Positions 6,663 to 12,261 of a stretch of DNA of 12,261 nucleotides are shown here, piece after piece. The stretch lies in the NCBI GenBank assembly GCA_900754775.1, contig CAAEDZ010000301.1, forward strand, positions 1 through 12,261, given 5' to 3'. Both the position numbers and the translations under genes were made by a program. This DNA comes from Clostridia bacterium (GTDB lineage: Bacteria; Bacillota_A; Clostridia; Christensenellales; Aristaeellaceae). Numbering within the stretch: the first letter of the stretch is position 1; each line of letters starts with the position of its first letter. The notes under the pieces are model-generated. The model was not told the DNA's origin. It was given only the letters and a program-made list of their open reading frames with translations, and searched no databases.

Positions 6663-8144
6663 TCAACCTCCAATCGCGTATTTGAGCAGCACTTCCTGAG
6701 AAAAGTCCTTCTTTTCGACCTCGGCGGTCACCTGTCCCTCGTGCAGGACGACGATCCGGTCCGCCATGGCCATGATCTCGGGAAGCTCTGAGGAGATCAT
6801 CACGACCGCCTTGTTGTCGGCGCACAGGTCGTTGATGAGGCTGTATATCTCCACCTTCGCGCCCACGTCGATGCCGCGGGTGGGCTCGTTGAGAATCATC
6901 AGCTTGGGCTCGGTGTTCAGCCCCTTGGCGACGACGACCTTCTGCTGGTTGCCGCCGGAGAGCGAATCGACCTCCGTCATGATGCCGGGCGTCTTGATGC
7001 CGAGCTTCTTCACCCATTCGCGGGCGATCTGCTTTTCCTCCTTGAGGTGCATGATGCCCTTGGGGGCGAACTTTTTCAGGTTGGCGATGGTCACGTTGTC
7101 GCGCACCGGCGAGATCAGGCACACGCCCTCGCTCTTGCGCTCGGCGGGGACGTAGGCGATGCCGTTGCGCAGCGAGTCCAGCGGCGACTTGGGCGAATAC
7201 GCCTTGCCGTCGATCTCCATTTTGCCCGTATGCTTGCGGCTGCCGATGATGCACTCGGCCACCTCCGTGCGGCCCGCGCCCATCAGGCCGAACAGGCCGA
7301 CGACCTCGCCTTCGCGCACGTTGAAGCTGACGCCCTTCAAAAAATCGGTGCGCAGATCTTCGACGCGGAAGATGTCCCGCCCCGGGGTGGTGACGCGCTT
7401 GGGGTACATGTCCTTGATCTCGCGGCCGACCATGTAGGCGACGAGCTGATCGGTATCGGTATCCTTCACCGATACGCGCGCCACCTTCTTCCCATCGCGC
7501 ATGACCATGACGTTGTCGGCGATCTCAAAGATCTCGCTGAGGCGGTGCGAGATGTAGATGATGGAGACGCCGCGCGCCTTCATGGCGCGAACCAGCTTGA
7601 AGAGGTTCTCCGTCTCCACATCGTTGAGGGCGCTGGTCGGTTCGTCCATCACCAATATCTTGACATCCCGCGTGAAGGCGCGGGCGATCTCCACGAGCTG
7701 CTTCTCCGCGACGGACAGCTCGCCGACCTCCATGGCCGGTTCGCGGTGTCCGAGGCCAAACTGATCCATGACCACCTTGGCGTCCGCGTAGAGTTTCTTG
7801 TAATCCACCTTCTTCATCCGCCCCTTGGTGGGTACGCGGCCAATGAAGAGGTTCTCCGCGATGCTCATCGCTCCCAGATAGTTCAGTTCCTGATAGACGA
7901 TGCCGATGCCAAGGTCGATGGCTTCCCGCGTGTTGTAGGAGCGGTATTCCTTGCCGTCCACGCAGATCACGCCGTCGTCGGCGGTATAGGCGCCGGAAAG
8001 TATCTTGATGAGCGTGGATTTGCCGGCGCCGTTTTCGCCGATCAGCGCGAGTACTTCGCCCTTTTCCAGCTCAAGATCCACATGGTCTACGGCTACGATG
8101 CCCGGAAACGCCTTGTAGATGCCCTTCATTTCCAATATGTTCAT
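6663..8144 (-). CDS. Sugar ABC transporter ATP-binding protein, tandem RbsA/MglA type
   Basis: A 493-residue cytoplasmic ATPase with two fused nucleotide-binding domains, the form used by ribose, galactose and xylose importers. Domain 1 has Walker A GENGAGKS (36-43), Q-loop VYQEL, signature LSVAEKQ (143-149), Walker B ILVMDE (163-168) and the switch histidine in YISHR. Domain 2 has the degenerate Walker A GLMGAGRTE (286-294) usual for this family, signature LSGGNQQ (395-401) and a Walker B reading LMILNE (415-420), with Asn in place of the usual Asp. Asymmetric sites are typical of the family. The ATG has AGGTG ten bases upstream. It follows the binding-protein gene after a 110-base gap holding a strong hairpin, so it is probably made at a lower level than the binding protein. 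Confidence 0.97.
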   Translation of the reverse strand: MNILEMKGIYKAFPGIVAVDHVDLELEKGEVLALIGENGAGKSTLIKILSGAYTADDGVICVDGKEYRSYNTREAIDLGIGIVYQELNYLGAMSIAENLFIGRVPTKGRMKKVDYKKLYADAKVVMDQFGLGHREPAMEVGELSVAEKQLVEIARAFTRDVKILVMDEPTSALNDVETENLFKLVRAMKARGVSIIYISHRLSEIFEIADNVMVMRDGKKVARVSVKDTDTDQLVAYMVGREIKDMYPKRVTTPGRDIFRVEDLRTDFLKGVSFNVREGEVVGLFGLMGAGRTEVAECIIGSRKHTGKMEIDGKAYSPKSPLDSLRNGIAYVPAERKSEGVCLISPVRDNVTIANLKKFAPKGIMHLKEEKQIAREWVKKLGIKTPGIMTEVDSLSGGNQQKVVVAKGLNTEPKLMILNEPTRGIDVGAKVEIYSLINDLCADNKAVVMISSELPEIMAMADRIVVLHEGQVTAEVEKKDFSQEVLLKYAIGG

Positions 8145-8205
8145 TTGCTTGGATCACCTGCTTTGCGGATTGGTTTGCAAGGTCTGTCACCGCTGTTTCA
8201 GACGC

Positions 8206-8235
8206 GCCGGGGGCGGGAACGTGCCCGCCCCCGGC
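8206..8235 (-). repeat. Strong GC-rich hairpin between binding-protein and ATPase genes
   Basis: A perfect 12-base-pair inverted repeat, GCCGGGGGCGGG (8206-8217) and CCCGCCCCCGGC (8224-8235), with a six-base loop. It starts 19 bases after the binding-protein stop. No T tract follows on the minus strand (GCGTCTGAAAC), so it is not a standard intrinsic terminator. Comparable structures between binding-protein and membrane-component genes, such as malE-malF in E. coli, protect the upstream mRNA and raise binding-protein levels; that role is inferred here. Confidence 0.75.
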
Positions 8236-8254
8236 AAGGACTTCCGGCGCGCGA

Positions 8255-9214
8255 TCAGCCTTCGATGCTCGCCAGGTACTCGTCCAGGTTGTCCAGACCG
8301 ACGACGGTCACTTTCGCGTAGACCTGATCGTCAACTTCTTCGCCGTTGAGGATCTTCATGGCCATGTCGATGACCTGCTCGCCGTAGAGGTGAGAGTTGT
8401 AGGAAGCGGTCAGCAGCCAGGCGGTGTCTCCATCGGGATGGGCCTGCAGGTTCTCGACGGCGGACGGGTCGGCGTTGTGGGAGATGATGATGCTGTCTTC
8501 CACGCGCTGATCGGAGTTGACGACGTTGTTGATGGCGTAGCCGCGGTCGTCGTTCTGGCCGATGAAGACGATCTTGGAGGCGTCGGGATGGCTGTTGAGC
8601 CAGTCGCGGGTCAGCGAGGTGGTCTTGGTGTCATCCGCCATGCAGTCGAGGTAAACGACGTTCTCGGCGGGCACGCTGAACTCCTCGGCGAGTACCTCGG
8701 CGGCGCCGTCCACGCGGGCCTGCACGTCGGCGCCTGCGCTGGAATCGTACAGCACGACGACGTACTCCAGCTCGCCGCCGAACTTCTCGTTGACCACGTC
8801 GATGGCGGCAGTGCCCAGCACCACGCCGGCATCATAGTTGTTGACGCCGAAGAAGTAGGCGCCGTCGTACAGGCAGTCGATGGAGATCATGGGGATGCCC
8901 TCGGCGGACAGCTTGGCGGCCATCTCCGCGCCGGTCTCGGCCAGCACGTTGAAGTCGATGACCATATCCACGCCCTTGAGGATGTAGGTATCGACGACCT
9001 GCGTCATCTTCACGGCGTCGCGGTCGGTGATGCTCTCCTCGAACTGGATGCCGTTCTCGGCGGCGGCGGCGGCCAGACCGTCGCCAACGGTGATGAAGAA
9101 GTCTTCGCTGCGCTGCTGGTTGGAGTAGCCGATGTACCAGCCGTCTTCCTCAGCGAACGCGGCGGCGCTCAGCACGAGCATCGCCATAAGAACCAGTGCC
9201 AGGACCTTTTTCAT
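8255..9214 (-). CDS. Sugar ABC transporter substrate-binding protein (RbsB type)
   Basis: A 319-residue secreted binding protein of the periplasmic-binding-protein type 1 fold (Peripla_BP_4), which captures the sugar outside the membrane and delivers it to the permease. A signal peptide is plain: MKK, the hydrophobic core VLALVLMAMLVLSAAAFA, then a likely cleavage before EEDGW. No lipobox cysteine is present. The mature start YIGYSNQQRSEDFF, then ILKGVDMVIDFNV, GIPMISIDCLYDGAYFFGVNNYDAGVVLG and IVFIGQNDDRGYAINN follow the RbsB pattern. The ATG chosen has AGGAGG nine bases upstream. An ATG six codons earlier overlaps the rhamnosidase stop as ATGA but would lie ahead of this site, and is less likely. 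It is second in the operon, 14 bases after the rhamnosidase gene. Confidence 0.95.
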   Translation of the reverse strand: MKKVLALVLMAMLVLSAAAFAEEDGWYIGYSNQQRSEDFFITVGDGLAAAAAENGIQFEESITDRDAVKMTQVVDTYILKGVDMVIDFNVLAETGAEMAAKLSAEGIPMISIDCLYDGAYFFGVNNYDAGVVLGTAAIDVVNEKFGGELEYVVVLYDSSAGADVQARVDGAAEVLAEEFSVPAENVVYLDCMADDTKTTSLTRDWLNSHPDASKIVFIGQNDDRGYAINNVVNSDQRVEDSIIISHNADPSAVENLQAHPDGDTAWLLTASYNSHLYGEQVIDMAMKILNGEEVDDQVYAKVTVVGLDNLDEYLASIEG

Positions 9215-9223
9215 TGAGAGATA

Positions 9224-9229
9224 CCTCCT
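9224..9229 (-). promoter_or_regulatory. Ribosome binding site of the substrate-binding protein gene
   Basis: AGGAGG on the minus strand, nine bases before the ATG at 9214 and overlapping the last base of the rhamnosidase stop codon. It is one of the strongest sites in the window, fitting high expression of a binding protein, and it decides the start against the ATG at 9232. Confidence 0.8.
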
Positions 9230-11940
9230 CATTCTATATTTTCCCCGCTCGTTTCGCAGGGAAAAATGCGCAAAGAAACGCTGCCCGGGCGGGCGGTGAA
9301 GCGCAGCTTGCCCCCTTCGCGGCAAAGATCGCGCACGCGCTGTTCCCCTTCAAAGAACGCGACGCGCTCCCCCTGCGCGCAAGGCAATTCCACCTCGCCC
9401 ACGGCGTTGGCGGGAACGCGGCAGGAAAACTCCAGCGCGCCCTTTTCCACGCGCCAGCCGCTCTCGACGCGGCCGCGCACGGTTTCAAGCGTCAGGGACG
9501 CGGCGCCGGTCCGCTCGTCCACGGCGGGAGCGAAGCGGACGCGCGCGTAGCCGTTCTCCGCCTCGCTGACGCCGGCAAGGCCGGTGATCATCCAGTCGCC
9601 CACCGTAGCCAGACCGATGTGGTCAAAGGCGTTCATGGGGTGGGGATGGAACTTGCCATCCACGATGGCGTCCCAGCGCTCCCACACGGCGGTGGCCCCG
9701 CAGCGCGCCATGTAGCCGATGCTGGGGAAGCGCGTGGAGCGCAAAAACTCGCAGGCCTCTTTTTCCAGGCCCAGCGCCCGCATGCCGTAGAGCGCCACCG
9801 GCGTGGTCGCCGTGCCCCAAGTGATGCCGCCGCGCGCGCGCATATCCTCGATCACCCAGGCGCGCGCCTTGTCCATCTCGTCGCCCTCCAGCAGCCCGAA
9901 ACAGGCCGCCATGAGGTACGCGCCCTGCGTGGCGCGGCGCAACAGGCCGCTGCGCTCGCGGAAAAACACGCGGAACATGCGGCGTATCTCGCCGTATTCG
10001 CCCTGATAGTACGCGGCGCGTTCGGCAAGCCCCAGCGCCCCGGCGATGTCCGCCATCATCTGCGCGCTGCGAGCGAAGTAGGCCGTGCCCAGCAGGGAGG
10101 CGGGGCAGTTGCCCCGGCCGTGGTCGGTGTCCGAGCGCCCGTCGGGCGCGGCGAGATCCAGCCAGTCGCGGGCGATGGCGCAGCGGATGAGGCGGTCGCT
10201 GTTGCGCTTCTGGAACGCGAAATACCTTTCCAGCGCCGGGAAGCTGTCGCGCACGGTGGGGATGTCCTCATACAGGCGCAGGAGCAACCAGCACACATGC
10301 AGGCCCATATCGGACTGCAGATCGCCCGCGAAGGGCAGGATGTCCTTCATCATCACCGCCGGAGCGGTCGCCCAGAAAGCGCCGTTCTCCATCTGTCCGT
10401 CGAGTATGTCGCGCAGCCATTTGCGCAGGAACAGGGCGTTAAAACAGGTGCGCGAGGCCGTGTGCATGAAGAAGTGGCCCTCCGCACCCCAACCGAGGCG
10501 CTCATCGCGCGCATTGACGTCGGTGGGATAGTCGAACATATTGCTCTGGCGGGTGTTTTCGATAAGGCGGTAGACCGTTTCCACCGTCTCGTTCACGCTG
10601 TGGAAGACCGCTTTTTCCGGAAGCGCGCTGGAGACGGCCACCGCCTCCACCGCCAACACCTGCGCTTCGCCCTGCACGTCGATGCGCGCGTAGCGGAAGC
10701 CATGGTAGGTAAACGCGGGTTGGAAAACTTCCTCTTCCCCGCCCTTGAGGATGTAGCGATCGTGCGCCTCAGCCGAGCGGTTGCCGCGCAGGTAGAGTTC
10801 GCCGTCGAGCAATTCCTCCGCGTGGTAGATGTCCAGCCGCGCCCCGCGCTCGCCGCGCACGCGCACGCGCAGCACGCCGGAGAAGCACCGTTCGCAGTCC
10901 ACGCGCACAGAGCCGTTTCCCTGCGGCGTCCACTTTGCCGCCCAGCGCCCGTGTTCCACGATGGAGACGCCGGGGTGCGCCATGGGGATATGATCGTATT
11001 CCGCGCCGGTATCCACGGCTTGCCAGGCGCTGTCATCATAGCCGGGCAGGCCGCAGCCGGGCAGTTCTCTGGTGGCGTCGTAGCCGGCGCCGTGCATCAC
11101 GTCGGCGTAGGTCCAAGGGCCGAAGGCCGCCTTCCACGTGCCGTCGCTTAACACGGTCTGCCTTTCCCCATCGGCAAACTCGATCTCCAGCTGCACGTTG
11201 AGGCGCGGCTTCGCGCCCCACCACTGGCGGGGGTTGAGCCCCACGTAGCCCGCGTACAGGCCGTCCGCCAGCACGCATTGCAGGGCGTTTTCGCCTTGGC
11301 GCAGGTACTTTTTTACATCGAACGCCTGATAGTAGACGCGCTTGCGGTAATCGCAGGTCGCAAAGAGGCGGCAGGCGCCCAGCGGGTCTTCGCCGTTGAG
11401 CGACACGTCCGCCGCGCCGAACGACGACACGTAAAGCACCGCTTCGCGGATGCTGAATCGATTCAAAACAAAGGTTTTTCGCAGGTACACGGGCGGCGGC
11501 AAAAACGGATGGTTCTCCCCCGCCTCGAAATCGTCGGCGCAGTAATAGGGCGTAGTGGGATCGTAGGCGTCCCGGCCCTCGTCAAAGCCGATCCATTGAC
11601 CCCGCCAGTCTTCGGCGCGCACGCCCTGTTTCCATGTCGAGACCGCGCTTGCGCTCGCTCCGGCTTCGTCCGCCACATCCACGCGCCAATGGACGCGCGT
11701 TGAGGAGGGAATGTCCGCGCCAACATACTCCATATAGGGCAAAGCGGTCTCTTTCCAGCCGCTGTCCCACAGATCGGGGCGTTCAAGGCGGTCCGGCGAG
11801 GTGGCCGCGCGCACGCGGCACGCCGCCTGCATCCCTTCCCCATCCAGCTTCCAGCGCAGCAGCGGCCGTCCCTCAATCCCCAACGGTTCGCGCTTGTAAT
11901 CGCAGGTCATCTCCGCTACGCGGATCATTTCATTCGCCAT
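9229..11940 (-). CDS. GH78 alpha-L-rhamnosidase, cytoplasmic
   Basis: A 903-residue enzyme expected to release terminal alpha-L-rhamnose from oligosaccharides. Domains in order: an N-terminal Fn3-like part (CDYKREPLGIEGRPLLRWKL to about 110), Bac_rhamnosid_N (about 150-325, with LYVSSFGAADVSLNGE and DYRKRVYYQAFDVKKYL), the concanavalin-like Bac_rhamnosid domain (SGVLRVRVRGERGARLDIYH, FTYHGFRYARID), an alpha6/alpha6 catalytic barrel from about 445, and a C-terminal beta domain from about 790. The acid region reads TDVNARDERLGWGAE, with Glu480 the probable general acid. ATAVWERWD holds the probable base Glu754, and MNAFDHIGLATVGDWM follows. There is no signal peptide, so imported substrate is cleaved inside the cell. 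The start is the ATG after GGAGG at five-base spacing; a GTG 18 bases upstream lacks a ribosome binding site. It is the first gene of the operon, and a probable operator lies inside it. Confidence 0.94.
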   Translation of the reverse strand: MANEMIRVAEMTCDYKREPLGIEGRPLLRWKLDGEGMQAACRVRAATSPDRLERPDLWDSGWKETALPYMEYVGADIPSSTRVHWRVDVADEAGASASAVSTWKQGVRAEDWRGQWIGFDEGRDAYDPTTPYYCADDFEAGENHPFLPPPVYLRKTFVLNRFSIREAVLYVSSFGAADVSLNGEDPLGACRLFATCDYRKRVYYQAFDVKKYLRQGENALQCVLADGLYAGYVGLNPRQWWGAKPRLNVQLEIEFADGERQTVLSDGTWKAAFGPWTYADVMHGAGYDATRELPGCGLPGYDDSAWQAVDTGAEYDHIPMAHPGVSIVEHGRWAAKWTPQGNGSVRVDCERCFSGVLRVRVRGERGARLDIYHAEELLDGELYLRGNRSAEAHDRYILKGGEEEVFQPAFTYHGFRYARIDVQGEAQVLAVEAVAVSSALPEKAVFHSVNETVETVYRLIENTRQSNMFDYPTDVNARDERLGWGAEGHFFMHTASRTCFNALFLRKWLRDILDGQMENGAFWATAPAVMMKDILPFAGDLQSDMGLHVCWLLLRLYEDIPTVRDSFPALERYFAFQKRNSDRLIRCAIARDWLDLAAPDGRSDTDHGRGNCPASLLGTAYFARSAQMMADIAGALGLAERAAYYQGEYGEIRRMFRVFFRERSGLLRRATQGAYLMAACFGLLEGDEMDKARAWVIEDMRARGGITWGTATTPVALYGMRALGLEKEACEFLRSTRFPSIGYMARCGATAVWERWDAIVDGKFHPHPMNAFDHIGLATVGDWMITGLAGVSEAENGYARVRFAPAVDERTGAASLTLETVRGRVESGWRVEKGALEFSCRVPANAVGEVELPCAQGERVAFFEGEQRVRDLCREGGKLRFTARPGSVSLRIFPCETSGENIE
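11454..11465. promoter_or_regulatory. Candidate LacI-type operator O3, inside the rhamnosidase gene
   Basis: A perfect 12-base palindrome, TGAATCGATTCA, inside GC-rich coding sequence. Its core AATCGATT is shared with the two sites at the promoter. In frame it spells part of Leu-Asn-Arg-Phe-Ser with codons TTG AAT CGA TTC, AT-rich choices for this gene. Its centre is 558 bases downstream of the centre of O1, a position comparable in kind to lacO2 within lacZ. Confidence 0.6.
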
Positions 11941-11945
11941 GGCTT

Positions 11946-11950
11946 CCTCC
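11946..11950 (-). promoter_or_regulatory. Ribosome binding site of the rhamnosidase gene
   Basis: GGAGG on the minus strand, five bases before the ATG at 11940. It sets the start against the GTG at 11958, which lies upstream of it. Confidence 0.8.
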
Positions 11951-11960
11951 AAAGGCACTC

Positions 11961-11999
11961 CGTCCGCGCGGAAGGGCGGCGCTCAACCGCGTCCGCGCG
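11961..11999. repeat. 10-base direct repeat in the operon leader
   Basis: CGTCCGCGCG occurs at 11961-11970 and again at 11990-11999, 29 bases apart, within the untranslated leader of the rhamnosidase mRNA. Short GC-rich inverted matches (GCGG with CCGC) lie between them. In GC-rich DNA this may be chance; no function is assigned. Confidence 0.45.
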
Positions 12000-12011
12000 C
12001 AGTCTCTTTAT

Positions 12012-12023
12012 TGAATCGATTTA
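12012..12023. promoter_or_regulatory. Candidate LacI-type operator O1, just after the transcription start
   Basis: TGAATCGATTTA, a palindrome with one mismatched pair around the core AATCGATT. It covers about +11 to +22 relative to the predicted transcription start, the classic position for a LacI-family repressor to block initiation or early elongation. The central CpG suits the hinge helix of the operon's own LacI-type protein. Confidence 0.72.
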
Positions 12024-12039
12024 TTGTTTATCTGGGGAA

Positions 12040-12068
12040 ATTATATCAGTAAATCCGGCCTATGTCAA
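12040..12068 (-). promoter_or_regulatory. Consensus sigma-A promoter of the rhamnosidase-ABC operon
   Basis: On the minus strand TTGACA at 12068-12063 and TATAAT at 12045-12040 are separated by exactly 17 bases, matching the consensus at all twelve positions. The predicted start is the A near 12033, giving a leader of about 92 bases. An AT-rich stretch upstream (about 12085-12116) could act as an UP element. Such a strong promoter implies tight repression when the sugar is absent, in keeping with the operators around it. Confidence 0.92.
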
Positions 12069-12171
12069 GCGGGAAAATCATAGGATTCGCATAAAATCTG
12101 AATTTTTCATAATTTGACGCCTGAATTGATGCGCAAATACGGCCTTTTTCGGCAGACGCACGGCAATAAAT

Positions 12172-12183
12172 AAAATCGATTCA
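12172..12183. promoter_or_regulatory. Candidate LacI-type operator O2, upstream of the promoter
   Basis: AAAATCGATTCA on the plus strand (TGAATCGATTTT on the minus strand), sharing TGAATCGATT with the other two sites and lying in inverted orientation to O1. It covers about -139 to -150. The O1-O2 centre distance is 160 bases, close to 15 helical turns, which would suit a repression loop. Confidence 0.62.
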
Positions 12184-12227
12184 TGTTTTGCACGGCATTT
12201 TGAGCGGTTTTTGCGGCGCAGGCGGGC

Positions 12228-12261
12228 AAAAAAGCCGGAACGGACGCATCGCGTTCGTTCC
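12228..12261 (-). terminator. Probable intrinsic terminator of a minus-strand gene beyond the right edge
   Basis: Reading the minus strand from the edge, GGAACGAACGC, loop GAT, then GCGTCCGTTCC. This is an 11-position stem with a single A-C mismatch, followed by GGC and TTTTTT (12233-12228). The GGC may pair with bases beyond the window. It suggests an upstream gene ends just outside, so the sugar operon starts fresh at its own promoter. Confidence 0.65.

Larger units (their letters stand above)
11941..12261. other. Regulatory region upstream of the rhamnosidase gene
   Basis: This 321-base stretch has no gene. From the gene outward it holds the ribosome binding site, a GC-rich leader with a 10-base direct repeat, operator O1, the consensus promoter, an AT-rich upstream block (about 12069-12120), operator O2, about 45 bases in which I see nothing, and the hairpin plus T run at the right edge. 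Confidence 0.8.

Noticed and set aside
8206..8235. Intrinsic terminator ending the operon after the binding-protein gene
   Set aside because: The stem is strong but no T tract follows, and the ATPase and permease genes downstream have no visible promoter of their own, so full termination there is unlikely.
9196..11151. A 651-codon plus-strand open frame opposite the rhamnosidase gene
   Set aside because: It mirrors the GH78 coding frame, has no recognisable domain and no convincing ribosome binding site. The same reasoning removes the long plus-strand frames at 42-911, 945-2084, 4999-5730, 5925-6632, 7047-8321 and 8390-9217.
12122..12133. TGAATTGATGCG as a fourth operator
   Set aside because: Only one half matches the operator consensus and the central CG is missing. 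It may be a degenerate half-site, but that is not supportable.
12012..12183. CcpA cre sites in the rhamnosidase promoter
   Set aside because: The AATCGATT sites have the central CG but the half-sites are one base short of the TGNAAN-CG cre pattern, and they match each other better than cre.

Overview
The window looks like a chromosomal segment of a GC-rich (roughly 60% G+C by eye) anaerobic Firmicute of the class Clostridia. The evidence is fabT-fabH-acpP-fabK synteny, strong AGGAGG-type ribosome binding sites, sigma-A-type promoters and Clostridia-like proteins. The substrate-binding protein has a plain signal peptide ending in AFA-EE and no lipobox. This recalls uncultured gut or rumen lineages such as Christensenellales-type bacteria, but that placement is an inference. 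All eleven recognised genes lie on the minus strand, so the window reads biologically from right to left. No tRNA, rRNA, CRISPR array or mobile element was seen.

Right two thirds (about 12261 down to 2523): a seven-gene operon for taking up and cleaving a rhamnose-uronic-acid oligosaccharide, probably derived from pectin rhamnogalacturonan I. Its order is GH78 alpha-L-rhamnosidase, periplasmic-type sugar-binding protein, tandem-ATPase sugar ABC subunit, RbsC-type permease, GH88/GH105-like unsaturated uronyl hydrolase, LacI-family regulator, and a YghZ-type aldo/keto reductase. Apart from the 110-base gap holding a strong hairpin after the binding-protein gene, gaps are 6 to 21 bases. A consensus promoter (TTGACA, 17-base spacer, TATAAT) precedes the GH78 gene. 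Three copies of an AATCGATT-centred palindrome lie at this end of the operon: just after the predicted transcription start, about 145 bases upstream, and inside the GH78 coding sequence. They are the only three AATCGATT sites I found in the window and are the likely operators of the LacI-family protein. Both glycosidases lack signal peptides, so the model is import of intact short oligosaccharides followed by cytoplasmic hydrolysis. A hairpin at 2523-2552 probably ends the operon.

Left part (2482 down to 1): the start of a type II fatty-acid synthesis operon, with its own promoter (TTGACA, 17 bases, TATGAT), then fabT (MarR-type repressor), fabH, acpP and fabK. fabK runs off the left edge. 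fabT-fabH and acpP-fabK are joined by ATGA stop/start overlaps, indicating translational coupling.

The extreme right edge holds what looks like an intrinsic terminator of a further minus-strand gene lying outside the window. This supports the sugar operon being an independent transcription unit. No rhamnose isomerase, kinase or aldolase, no ketodeoxyuronate pathway gene and no secreted pectinase is present, so those steps must be encoded elsewhere.
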